This document shows, one piece after another, positions 52,801 through 61,658 of a stretch of 64,000 nt of DNA (the first letter of the stretch is position 1; every line of letters begins with the position of its first letter). The notes under the pieces are model-generated. The model saw nothing but the letters and a program-made list of their open reading frames with translations, ran no database searches and had not been told where the DNA came from. Both the position numbers and the translations under genes were made by a program. This DNA is from Hahellaceae bacterium (GTDB lineage: Bacteria > Pseudomonadota > Gammaproteobacteria > Pseudomonadales > Oleiphilaceae): contig JACKOD010000002.1 of NCBI GenBank assembly GCA_024234505.1, positions 749,159 to 813,158 on the forward strand. Direction: 5' to 3'.

Positions 52801-55800
52801 GGGGCGAGTTGTCGCTAGTCAGCGGCACCCGTTTGTTTAGTGGCAGCGTCACTGGGTCTTCGGCCTTTAATGTTTCCGGAGGCACACTGGATTTGCAAAG
52901 CGGGGCCGTCTTTAGCGCCCTCTTGACCCAATTCAGCAGCGGAACCATTACCGGTGTTGGCGACTGGGCAGTACGTTCTGGTGATGTGTTCAACTGGAGC
53001 GGTGGCAGTTTTGGTGGCAGCGGACTGATGAATATTGCAGCGGGCGGCGTGCTGAACCTGAATGGCGACATTCTGACGCTCAATGACAGCCGGGTATGGA
53101 ATAACTCCGGAACTGTAAACTGGAGCGGGAATGGGGGGGCATTTGATTCGCTGAACCTGAATAACAGTGTGATTTTTAACAATCTGGCCGGCGGTGTATT
53201 TAATGATTCGACCTTCGCCACGACCTTTGCCCAACTGGGATCTTCGGCATCGGCCGCCTTTAACAATGCCGGAGCCTTCAATAAATCCGGCAGCGGTGTC
53301 ACGCGCCTGCAGGCCACCTCTGTAACCCAGACGGGGAGCGTTGCCTTGACGGCGGGCACGCTGGAGTTCCATAACAGCGGCGTAGATAGTGGTACCTATC
53401 TGCTGAATGGGGGAGAGGTATCGCTGGTTAGTGGGACCCGCTTTTTCAGCGGCTCGGTTTCCGGGGCTTCGGCGTTTAACATTTCAGGGGCTACGCTGGA
53501 TATTCAAAGTGGCGCCACTTTTAGCGCCCTGTTGGCCAATCTGAATAGTGGTAGCGTTATCGGCGCCGGTGACTGGACGGTTCGCTCGGGTGATGTCTTC
53601 AACTGGAATGGCAGTAGTTTTGGCGGGTCCGGTTTCACAACGATAGCGTCGGGTGGCATCGTCAATTTAAATGGTGATTCGTTGGCTATGAACGATAGCC
53701 GGATCTGGAACAATAGCGGTACCGTCAACTGGAATGGCAACGGCGGTGCGTTCGATACGCTTAGCCTGAACAGTTCGGTCGCGTTCAATAATCTGGCGGG
53801 GGGGGTATTCAATGATAATACCTTCGCAACTTCGTTCGCACAGCTGGGGAACTCGAGTCTGGCGGCGTTCAATAATCTAGGCAAGTTCAATAAGACCGGC
53901 TCCGGAATTACCCACCTGACCACCACACCGTTCAACCAAAGTGGCACGGTGACTTTGACCAACGGCAGTCTGGAGCTCAGGAATTCCGATTCGGATACCG
54001 GATTGTACGAGCTCAACGGCGGCGAGCTGTCATTGGTGAGCGGGACGCGACTGTTTAGCGGCACAGTGACGGGAACGTCTGCGTTTAATCTGGCCGGTGG
54101 CACGCTGGATATTCAAAGCGGGTTTACCTTCAGTACCCTGCTGGCCAATCTCAATACCGGAACCGTGACCGGCGGGGGGGATTGGACGGTACGTTCCGGT
54201 GATGTGTTGAACTGGAACGGGGGCAGTGTTGGCGGCTCGGGGGTGACGAGCATCAACACCGGCGGACAGGTGAATCTCAATGGTGACGCACTGCCATTCA
54301 ACGACAGCCGAATCTGGAATAACAGCGGCATGGTCAACTGGAATGGGAATGGCGGAGCATTTGATACGCTGGGTCTGAACAGCACCATGGTCTTCAATAA
54401 TTTGTTCGGCGGCGTGTTTAATGACAATACAGTAGCAACCTCGTTCGCGCAGCTCGGCAATAGCGGAACGGCGGCGTTCAATAATCAGGGGCAATTTAAC
54501 AAGACAGGAACAAGCATTACGCATCTGGCGACCACCCCGTTCAATCAGAGCGGTACGGTGACGGTGACTGGCGGTACATTGGAGCTAAGAAATTCCGGTA
54601 TCGATACCGGGCAATATGTTTTAAATGGCGGTGAACTTTCGCTGGTGAGTGGGACGCGACTATTTAGCAGTCTGGTAACGGGGCCTTCGGCGTTTAATCT
54701 GGCCGGTGGCACGCTGGATATTCAAAGCGGGTTTACCTTCAGTACACAGCTGGCCAATCTCAATACCGGAACCGTGACCGGTGCGGGCGACTGGACGGTA
54801 CGTTCCGGCGATGTGCTGAACTGGAGCGGGGGCAGTGTTGGCGGTACCGGGGTGACGACTATCAACACCGGCGGACAGGTGAATCTCAATGGCGATGCAC
54901 TGCCATTCAACGACAGCCGGATCTGGAATAACAGCGGCATGGTCAACTGGAATGGGAACGGTGGGGCATTTGATACGCTGACGCTTAACAGCACGGCCGT
55001 GTTTAATAATCTGGCCAGTGGGGTATTTTTTGATAAAACTGCGGCGACCTCGTATGCAGAAATCAACGGCGCCTCGCTGAGTCAATTTAACAATGCGGGC
55101 TTGTGGTCCAAAACGGGCGCGACCGTGACCCGATTCTCCAGTGTCCCCTGGACTAATTCCGGTGCCTTTGGGTTTGATGCCGGCTCAGTGGAAATGTCTT
55201 CGGCACTCAACGATACCAACGGGGTTTTTAACCTCAATGGCGGTATGTTTATTCACACGGGTGGAAACTGGGGGCTTAACGGGTCGCAGTTTAACGGCAT
55301 CAGCCTGTTAAAACTTAATAGCGGAACGGTCAGCATTCCCTCGTTGAGCACGGTTAACATCGCGCCGCTGGAAATGAATGGCGGCACCCTGACGAATGAC
55401 GGGGTATTGAACCTGAGCAGTGGCGGCAACTTCCTCTACAACGGCGGAACGCTGGCCGGGAATGGCGTTTTTACCGCGCAGAATGGTCATACCACCATGG
55501 TCGCTGCTGATTTGTTTCAGCTTTCCGGCACGGCTACCTGGAATAATTCGGGGGTATTTATCTGGGCGGGGAACGGTGGCACCAGTGATACATTTGCATT
55601 GTCGGGAAGCGCCGTATTTAACAATCTGATCAACGGCGTGTTTCAGGACAATACCATTACAACGGCGAACGCGCTTATCAATGGCTCCGCATCGGCGCAA
55701 TTCAATAATCAGGGCACTTATGAGAAAACCGGGAACGCGGTAACCCTTTGGGACGTTACACCGGTAACCAATGCGGGTTCCCTCAACATCAATGCCGGTT

Positions 55801-58800
55801 CGCTATTGGGGAATTCACCTTTCACACAAATGGCAGGGCAGGTCAACGTGGCGTCAGGTGCGACGGTTTCTCTGTCGAACAGCACCTTCACCGGCGGCGA
55901 GCTTTATATTCACGGCAGTTGGGATCTCTCCTCGGGCAGTTTGTTGATCTGGTCGGGCGGCGCCGTGCGTGGTACCGGTACGCTTAATAGCCTGTCGGGT
56001 GCCACGGTCAATATCACCGGTGATCTGGTCGGTGTTGCTGACACGCTAACCTGGAATAACAGTGGTACGGTCAATTTCAATGGTACCGGCGTTAATACGA
56101 CGCTTTTCCTGAATGACAACAGCGTACTGAATAATCTTGCCAGTGGTGTTTTTAATGACAATACCAGCGCAACAGACGCGGTGATCGGTGGGGCAGTAGG
56201 CAGTTCACTTTTCAGTAACACCGGTACCTTCAACAAGAATGGCAGCAATATTACCCATATCACCAGCCTGTTTGAAAATGCGGGTATTGTAAATCTGAAT
56301 GGCGGAGCCGTTTTTCTGGAAAATACCGGCGTGCAGTCGGGCAGTTTTAATCTGGCGTCGGGCAGTCTGCTCAAACTGCTTGGCTTTGGCTGGGATTTTG
56401 CCAGCGGTAGCCAGCTCAATGGTACCGGCACGGCTGAATTTGTCGGGACGGCTAACTTTATGGCTGGGGCCGTTTATGCCCTGACCGGTAAAACCTGGAT
56501 TAACGAAGGCCAACTGGCGCTGGATACGGGCAGTCTGGTGGCCTTGAGCGACCTGGAAATTTCGGGAGGTGTTTTAACGGGCACAGATGCAATACAGATC
56601 AACGCCGGAGGCACCTTCCGGTTTAGCGGCGGTATGCTCGGTGGCAGTGGTGACTTCAACACGCTCAGTACCTCGGTGAGCAATATTGATGGCGCATCGG
56701 TGGAACTTGCGGGAAGTCGGGTGTGGAATAATAGCGGCAATCTGAACTGGACAGGCAATGGCTCCGTGACTCAGTTCATTTTGAGTGACACGAGCGTTTT
56801 CAATAACTTGCCTACCGGATTGTTTAACGACAACACCGTTGCCAGCGACGCTTTGTTGATAGATCCCGGAACACTTGCCGTTTTCAATAATCAGGGCGGG
56901 TTTAATAAAAACTCCGGTAACAACACCTTTGTCAACGTGATGTTCAACAACAGTGGGGTAGTCAACACCGACATAGGCATGTTGACGCTGCTGGCCAATG
57001 GCAGTGACACGGGCACTTACAACCTGAGTGTTAATAGTACGCTGGGAGTGGCGGGTACATCTCGCCTGTTTTTAAGCGGCAGCCAGATCGCGGGTGCGGG
57101 CGATTTTGTCGTGGATGGCGTGGCGGCGTTCCAGTCAGGTGCCGGTTATAGTGTCAGCGGTCGTACCGTGGTAAATAGCGGTCAATTGAACTTTGATACC
57201 GGCGCACTGGTGTCGATGCCAACATTGCAACTCGTGTCGGGGTTGTTAACCGGTACCGATGATATTCAGATTGATGCCGGGGGCACCTTTCTTTTTCAGG
57301 GGGGAACCCTGGGGGGCAGTGGTGCCTTCAATACGCCTGCCAGCGTCTTCAGCCAGATTGACGGTAGCCTGGTCGAACTCTCGGGGACTCGGGTTTGGAA
57401 TAATGGCGGGGTGCTCGACTGGAATGGCATTGGCACAAGTCAGGATAGCTTCCGCCTGATCGGAACCAGTACCTTTAACAATTTGGCCGGTGGCATATTC
57501 AACGATAAAACGGCCGCCGCCGTGAGTGCGTTGCTGGGCTCCGATTTGCCTACCGAATCCAGCTTCAACAACGATGGACAATTTATCAAGGTGGGCTCGT
57601 CGCTCACCGCAATCACTAATATCGCGTTCAATAATCGTGGGAACGTCGAGGTCAATGGTCAGTTATCGCTGTTTCAAACAGTGGGAAGTCATACCGGCAT
57701 CTATCAATTGAATTCCGGCAGCCTCACCCAGTTCAGCACCAGCGCGCATCAATTCCTGAGTGGGTCTCAGGTGACCGGCACGGGTGACATGGTGACGGGG
57801 CTGGACAGTCAGGTGGTATTTGAAAATGGATCGATCTATAGCCTTTCGGGCCAGACGCTGGTGCAGGGGGGACTATTAGATTTTTCTACCGGTAGTACGT
57901 TGGTGTTGCCTTCGCTGTATCTTAATGGCGGGTCGTTGATCGGAAGTGACCGTATCGACATTCCTGCGAACGGACAGTTTCTTTTTGATGCCGGCGTATT
58001 GGGGGGAAGTGGGAGCCTGAATACATCAGCCGGGTCCGTCTCGCTGCTCAATGGTGACAGTATTGCGCTGGCGGATAGCCGGGTCTGGAACAATCAGGGA
58101 ACCGTCAACTGGCTGGGTGATGGTGGCGTGAGCGATAGTTTCCAGATCAATGGTACCGCACGCTTCCAGAATATGGGCGGGGGGGTATTTAATGACGCCA
58201 CGCTGGTCACGGGAAGTGCCGGACTGACCGGAAGCACGACGGCAGCGTTCCTGAATGATGGCCAGTTTAACAAAATGGGCGCCAGTACCACGCAGATAAG
58301 TGGCGTACCCTTTACCCAAAATGGCGGAAGCCTGAATGTGGCCAGCGGGGCGACGCTCGATTTCCAAAGCGAATCACGTCTGGGCCATTCTGGTAACCTG
58401 ACGGGGGCGGGCAATATTCGGTTCGGGACGAATGTCTTTTTTGATGTCGTTGTTCCTAACCCCATCAAGTCCGCGCAAACCGTCACGTTGGACAACGGGC
58501 CGATACAACTGGCAGGCGTGATTACGCCGCCGTCACATGGCACCCTAACGATCAATTCCGATGGTAGCGTTACCTATACCCCAGAGTTAGGCTTTACCGG
58601 CAACGACAGTTTTGCACTGGATATTCGCGATAGTTTCGGTAACAGCGCGCGCAGCAGTGCGGTGAGCTTCACGGTTCAAAACGACTCATTTGCCTGGGCG
58701 GGGGGAACCACCGGTAGCTGGAATAACCCCGCCAACTGGGGGGGCGCTGTTCCCACACCCGGTAGCGATGTGGTGATTTCCGGCGCGGCCGGCAGTGTCA

Positions 58801-60146
58801 CCATTGTGTTTGACGATACGGTGGGGTCGCTGTTTCTCAACAGTTTGCAGTCCAACGCCAATATCAGTCTGACCGGTGGATCGCTGACGTTGGGCAATAG
58901 CCTGACGGATACCTCCGTGTTTGCGCCGGGTACGGCATTGACGTTAGCGGGGGGCAGTTTCGGCGGGAACGGTACCATCAAGGTGCAAGGCGAGTTTAAC
59001 TGGTCAGCCGGCGTGATGAACGGTGCCGGTGTGCTGGATTTGAATCAGGCCACGCAGGTGCAGATCAGCGGTAACGGAACGGTCACGCCGATATTAAATG
59101 GCATGACGATCAAAGCGAACACCCTGAATGTCGCAGGTTCGGTCTTTACCTTGCAACAGGGGGCGCTGCAAACGCAGCAATTGACGGTCGCCGGCGGTTC
59201 GTCTTTCGCCATGAACGGCGGAACGCTGGATACGGTCAGTTTGAACCTGGATGGCAATATGGGCTTGTTCAATGGGGGCGTCACCCTGGACAGCCTCACG
59301 ATCACTCCCCAAGGTACGCTGGCGCTGTCGGCCGGACAGGTTACGGTGGCTTCCGCCAATGGTACCGTCACCAATCAAGGGGGCATTTTCAAAACCGATT
59401 CGGCGTCAGTAGTGACACTCAATACGCCCCAGTTTGTGAATACCGGTACGGTTCAGGTTTCCGGAGGTGTACTTGATCTGGGAAATCGCTATCAGCAAAC
59501 CGGTGGACAGACCATTCTTTCCGGCGGCGAGTTAAAGGCGGGCTCATTTGACTTTAATTCAGGGGCATTAAAGGGAAGCGGCACCTTTACCGGTAACTTC
59601 AATAACAACGGATTGATTCTAAGCCCGGGAAATTCGCCCGGTAGTATTACCGTCAATGGTGATTATCACCAAGGGGCAGGAGCCAACCTGACCATGGAAA
59701 TTGCAGGAACGCAAACCGGGCAGTTTGATCAGCTAAAGGTGAACGGCACGGCCTATCTGGGCGGTACGTTGACCATTGTGCCTCTGTCTCCTTACGCAGA
59801 GACGCCTACGGGCGAACTGGTGTCACTGATAATTTCCAATGCCGTGAACGGCAATTTTACCGGTACGACGGTGCCGGCGGGTTACACGTTTACGCCGAGT
59901 CTGGCCACCACCGGATTACAGGGAAGTTTAAAAAAGACCGTATTAAGTACGCCGCCACTGACGCAGCAGAAGGCGAACAATCTGCAGGAAACACAGATTG
60001 TGAATTTATCCGGGCAGTTTGTACCTCTGGCGGTTTCCACCGTGAAAGAAACTGAAGAGGAAAAGAAAAAGCAAACGTCCACCACGACCGAAAACAAAGT
60101 GACGGCTGAGGTTATCGGCAGCACTAAAGCCGAGGTGTGCCAATGA
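49812..60146 (+). CDS. Giant TpsA adhesin (filamentous haemagglutinin N-terminal domain, repeats)
   Basis: A 3,444-residue secreted adhesin. An atypical long signal region (ISLALLAFPIQAWVNPAQA) is followed by the TPS domain (about 40-260), with ILNRVTGQNPSQVLG, NGRVFLINPNGIVFG and TQGLVAST, which directs export by TpsB. From ~630 to 2860 come about eleven beta-rich modules with DSRIWNNSGTVNWNGNGGAFD cores. An Ig-like domain lies near 2880-2960 (HGTLTINSDGSVTYTPE), then TGSWNNPANWG, a PGNSPGSITVNGDYHQ segment, and a charged tail. The only Cys seen after the signal is the penultimate residue (EVCQ). The ATG at 49812 has GAGGG seven bases upstream. The stop overlaps the FecR-domain gene. Confidence 0.93.
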   Translation: MSIRQNISNPCSGVVPHHLRRHPLRGISLALLAFPIQAWVNPAQANPTGASVVNGSVSLDTSVPGVLNITNSPNAIINWQNFSIAPNEITRFIQQYGSSAILNRVTGQNPSQVLGQLLSNGRVFLINPNGIVFGQGARVDTQGLVASTLNLSDRDFLSGNYHFTAGSTAGRLENQGLIHAGRDGSVVLIAPTIENSGVINTENGKIVLAAGQSLTITSLDDPSIRYEVSAPSDDILNIGELLTQGGAVDLFANSIRQEGVISANGIEVDAQGNIRLVARETLTLGENSRLDVSHQQAGAGSITLDTLTGTTWVKGALSADAHAGTGGTIDVLGERVALVNADVSASGTLHGGNIRIGGDLRGSNPDIHSADAVYVGADVSVHADATQAGDGGRVIIWSDASTRMKGTVTANAAGTQGDGGFIETSGGYLELGEVVPEARAAGGKSGTWLIDPEDVEITTLDNNILQAPTAGQITFYPDQPNQVTTLNVANIITALNAGTDVYVTTMDSQGVATESGNITVNAPITKTNDPGSTPLLFLEAHNDIYVNKDITSSAGAMNISLVADFDSSGAGESVISATISPNGGVIATDDGRGSGSGKVRVIANATVNGKLNAQTVTVDSGTATLNDSLITNSLVLNGGTLNGSGNISLATTFLWNGGTLGGSGTLTTSSNSTSTISGDVVTLADSRIWNNEGVVNWNGNGGAFDTFALNGTSRMENSFLGSFYDNTSATTYAQIGASATAVFNNTGFYSKTGSTTTRVAFTPFNNTSGTVDLSAGLLQLSSGGTDSGSYNLNGGSLMLSGGTRLFNDVVMSGSSSFEVAGATLDTSGSDGIFRTLNFIFSSGTLMGNIDVLSGDTFTWSGGTIRGAGIVNLAFGGVANLPGDTLILDDSVALNVSGTLNWIGNGGAFDSFNLNGTSAINILAGGLFSDQTTATTYAQLGNAAGAVISNAGKLTKSATSNTRIVSTPFNNSGTVQVASGLLELRTNGTDTGLFDLVGGELSLVSGTRLFSGSVTGSSAFNVSGGTLDLQSGAVFSALLTQFSSGTITGVGDWAVRSGDVFNWSGGSFGGSGLMNIAAGGVLNLNGDILTLNDSRVWNNSGTVNWSGNGGAFDSLNLNNSVIFNNLAGGVFNDSTFATTFAQLGSSASAAFNNAGAFNKSGSGVTRLQATSVTQTGSVALTAGTLEFHNSGVDSGTYLLNGGEVSLVSGTRFFSGSVSGASAFNISGATLDIQSGATFSALLANLNSGSVIGAGDWTVRSGDVFNWNGSSFGGSGFTTIASGGIVNLNGDSLAMNDSRIWNNSGTVNWNGNGGAFDTLSLNSSVAFNNLAGGVFNDNTFATSFAQLGNSSLAAFNNLGKFNKTGSGITHLTTTPFNQSGTVTLTNGSLELRNSDSDTGLYELNGGELSLVSGTRLFSGTVTGTSAFNLAGGTLDIQSGFTFSTLLANLNTGTVTGGGDWTVRSGDVLNWNGGSVGGSGVTSINTGGQVNLNGDALPFNDSRIWNNSGMVNWNGNGGAFDTLGLNSTMVFNNLFGGVFNDNTVATSFAQLGNSGTAAFNNQGQFNKTGTSITHLATTPFNQSGTVTVTGGTLELRNSGIDTGQYVLNGGELSLVSGTRLFSSLVTGPSAFNLAGGTLDIQSGFTFSTQLANLNTGTVTGAGDWTVRSGDVLNWSGGSVGGTGVTTINTGGQVNLNGDALPFNDSRIWNNSGMVNWNGNGGAFDTLTLNSTAVFNNLASGVFFDKTAATSYAEINGASLSQFNNAGLWSKTGATVTRFSSVPWTNSGAFGFDAGSVEMSSALNDTNGVFNLNGGMFIHTGGNWGLNGSQFNGISLLKLNSGTVSIPSLSTVNIAPLEMNGGTLTNDGVLNLSSGGNFLYNGGTLAGNGVFTAQNGHTTMVAADLFQLSGTATWNNSGVFIWAGNGGTSDTFALSGSAVFNNLINGVFQDNTITTANALINGSASAQFNNQGTYEKTGNAVTLWDVTPVTNAGSLNINAGSLLGNSPFTQMAGQVNVASGATVSLSNSTFTGGELYIHGSWDLSSGSLLIWSGGAVRGTGTLNSLSGATVNITGDLVGVADTLTWNNSGTVNFNGTGVNTTLFLNDNSVLNNLASGVFNDNTSATDAVIGGAVGSSLFSNTGTFNKNGSNITHITSLFENAGIVNLNGGAVFLENTGVQSGSFNLASGSLLKLLGFGWDFASGSQLNGTGTAEFVGTANFMAGAVYALTGKTWINEGQLALDTGSLVALSDLEISGGVLTGTDAIQINAGGTFRFSGGMLGGSGDFNTLSTSVSNIDGASVELAGSRVWNNSGNLNWTGNGSVTQFILSDTSVFNNLPTGLFNDNTVASDALLIDPGTLAVFNNQGGFNKNSGNNTFVNVMFNNSGVVNTDIGMLTLLANGSDTGTYNLSVNSTLGVAGTSRLFLSGSQIAGAGDFVVDGVAAFQSGAGYSVSGRTVVNSGQLNFDTGALVSMPTLQLVSGLLTGTDDIQIDAGGTFLFQGGTLGGSGAFNTPASVFSQIDGSLVELSGTRVWNNGGVLDWNGIGTSQDSFRLIGTSTFNNLAGGIFNDKTAAAVSALLGSDLPTESSFNNDGQFIKVGSSLTAITNIAFNNRGNVEVNGQLSLFQTVGSHTGIYQLNSGSLTQFSTSAHQFLSGSQVTGTGDMVTGLDSQVVFENGSIYSLSGQTLVQGGLLDFSTGSTLVLPSLYLNGGSLIGSDRIDIPANGQFLFDAGVLGGSGSLNTSAGSVSLLNGDSIALADSRVWNNQGTVNWLGDGGVSDSFQINGTARFQNMGGGVFNDATLVTGSAGLTGSTTAAFLNDGQFNKMGASTTQISGVPFTQNGGSLNVASGATLDFQSESRLGHSGNLTGAGNIRFGTNVFFDVVVPNPIKSAQTVTLDNGPIQLAGVITPPSHGTLTINSDGSVTYTPELGFTGNDSFALDIRDSFGNSARSSAVSFTVQNDSFAWAGGTTGSWNNPANWGGAVPTPGSDVVISGAAGSVTIVFDDTVGSLFLNSLQSNANISLTGGSLTLGNSLTDTSVFAPGTALTLAGGSFGGNGTIKVQGEFNWSAGVMNGAGVLDLNQATQVQISGNGTVTPILNGMTIKANTLNVAGSVFTLQQGALQTQQLTVAGGSSFAMNGGTLDTVSLNLDGNMGLFNGGVTLDSLTITPQGTLALSAGQVTVASANGTVTNQGGIFKTDSASVVTLNTPQFVNTGTVQVSGGVLDLGNRYQQTGGQTILSGGELKAGSFDFNSGALKGSGTFTGNFNNNGLILSPGNSPGSITVNGDYHQGAGANLTMEIAGTQTGQFDQLKVNGTAYLGGTLTIVPLSPYAETPTGELVSLIISNAVNGNFTGTTVPAGYTFTPSLATTGLQGSLKKTVLSTPPLTQQKANNLQETQIVNLSGQFVPLAVSTVKETEEEKKKQTSTTTENKVTAEVIGSTKAEVCQ
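52353..55397 (+). repeat. 609-bp (203-residue) in-frame repeats in the adhesin
   Basis: The segment encoding GDWTVRSGDV recurs at 52962, 53571, 54180 and 54789, exactly 609 bp apart, and a diverged form starts at 52353. Units share DSRIWNNSG, GGAFDTL, GGELSLVSGTRLFS and GTLDIQSG. The units from 54.0 to 54.9 kb are nearly identical over long stretches. Later modules are looser (513, 672, 672 and 690 bp spacing of the WNN motif). Confidence 0.95.
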
Positions 60147-61600
60147 AACGCGCCTTTATCTTCGCTTGCATGATGTTTTGGTCGGTTGTCGTACAGGCCG
60201 CACTGGTTGAAGTGGGTAAAGTAGACTTTTCCCGGGGAAGTTGTGCTGCACAACAAGAAGGTGATGCAGCACGTATGTTGGGGGCAGGGGCTTCCATATA
60301 TGAGGGTGATAATATTCAAACGGCAGAGCGCAGCTTCGTTGTGCTGGCTTTCAATGACGGGTCGAAGGTGACCGTAAGGCCGAACAGCAGTTTCAGCGTG
60401 AAAACCTTTTCGATGCAACCCGGACAGGAGTCGGCCAAAATGCAGTTGCATATTGGGGGTGTTCACGCGCAAACCGGAACGATTGCCAGTACACGAGCCG
60501 ACGCATTCAACATTCAAACCCCATTGGGGGATGCCAAGGCTCAGAATGCCAGTTATTCGGTGCGTTTATGCGAAGCAGATTGTCAGAGTGAAACCCAAAA
60601 CGACAATGTGGCGCAGCCAGGGGTCGTGGATGACTCACCCGTGGCCGCGCGGGTGGTGGACGTTAAAAATCTCGTGGTGGCAGTGAATCAGAGTGTGCCG
60701 GACGATGCGACAAGAAATCTCAGCGTCGGTTCGCCAATCTATACGTCGGATAAATTAACCAGTTATGAAGATAGCTATGCCGCACTGGTGTTCAGAGATG
60801 GCACCAAGTTTACATTGCAGGGCAACAGTGAGCTGGTGGTAAGCCAGTTTGATTATCAGAAAGCCGGCACCGAAGACAAAGCCGTTTATGATCTGGTGAC
60901 CGGTGGGTTGCGCGTACTCACGGGCGCCATCGGCAAGAAAAACAAGGAAAACTTCAATATCAAAACCGGGGTGGCCACCATCGGGATACGCGGTACCGGA
61001 TTTGACCTGAATTGCCGGGAAGCCTGTGCCTCTGCACAGGCCGGTGTGTCTGAACCAAGAGAACTGGTGCTGGGTGGCAACGGCAGTGGTTTGTACAGCT
61101 ATGTGTGGGACAGTGCCATTACGCAAACAAATGATACGGGCACCTTTACCCTGGTGCAGGGCAATTCGAACTATATTGCCAGCAGAAGCACCCCGCCGGT
61201 GCCGGTACCTCAGCCCCCGATCTTCTTTATGCAAAATCCGTCACCCAGACCGGATAACTACCATCCTGACATGCAGCAGATGTTTACGCCCACTCAGGTC
61301 GATCGTACGCTGGACGTACCTCCCGGGTTGTATGTCCACGTCGATCAGGGATTGGTTTCGATGGAAAAAGCAGCCGAACCGGATATTGTTCGCGTTACGT
61401 TGCAGGCAGGTCAGGCGGGCTATAGTGGCACGACCACAACCGTCGTTACGTTGGACTCAAGCAAGTCTTTTCAGCTGCAAGACCCATTCCCCCGCCCGGC
61501 CCGGTTTGATCCTGTTGTGGCTGAACAGGGGGGATACTCACTCCTGAAGCAGAATGTGAGCAGCTATCGGGACAGCGGATATAGTTGTGTGGCTCAGTAG
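60143..61600 (+). CDS. Periplasmic protein with two FecR-like domains
   Basis: A 485-residue exported protein (signal FIFACMMFWSVVVQAA). Two FecR-type regions can be seen: about 20-145 (GASIYEGDNIQTAERSFVVL, FNDGSKVTVRPNSSFSV, GGVHAQTGTIA) and about 178-340 (VGSPIYTSDKLTSYEDSYAA, FRDGTKFTLQGNSELVVSQF, VATIGIRGTGFDLNC). In FecR itself this region transmits a signal from an outer-membrane receptor; here no sigma factor gene is nearby. The ATG overlaps the tpsA TGA (ATGA) and GAGG lies seven bases upstream, so it is translated with the adhesin. A ligand-binding, peptidoglycan-associated or adhesin-related role is possible. Confidence 0.87.
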   Translation: MKRAFIFACMMFWSVVVQAALVEVGKVDFSRGSCAAQQEGDAARMLGAGASIYEGDNIQTAERSFVVLAFNDGSKVTVRPNSSFSVKTFSMQPGQESAKMQLHIGGVHAQTGTIASTRADAFNIQTPLGDAKAQNASYSVRLCEADCQSETQNDNVAQPGVVDDSPVAARVVDVKNLVVAVNQSVPDDATRNLSVGSPIYTSDKLTSYEDSYAALVFRDGTKFTLQGNSELVVSQFDYQKAGTEDKAVYDLVTGGLRVLTGAIGKKNKENFNIKTGVATIGIRGTGFDLNCREACASAQAGVSEPRELVLGGNGSGLYSYVWDSAITQTNDTGTFTLVQGNSNYIASRSTPPVPVPQPPIFFMQNPSPRPDNYHPDMQQMFTPTQVDRTLDVPPGLYVHVDQGLVSMEKAAEPDIVRVTLQAGQAGYSGTTTTVVTLDSSKSFQLQDPFPRPARFDPVVAEQGGYSLLKQNVSSYRDSGYSCVAQ

Positions 61601-61658
61601 ATGTCCGTTGGCATGGCGTATGTTTGCCAAGGAGTCTGCGTTGCTTTCGAACTGCGTT

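Noticed and set aside
52622..53359. Long minus-strand open frames across the adhesin gene (50.2-59.4 kb)
   Set aside because: They are complementary to a single 10-kb coding frame with strong domain evidence, have low-complexity Pro/Leu composition and no ribosome sites.
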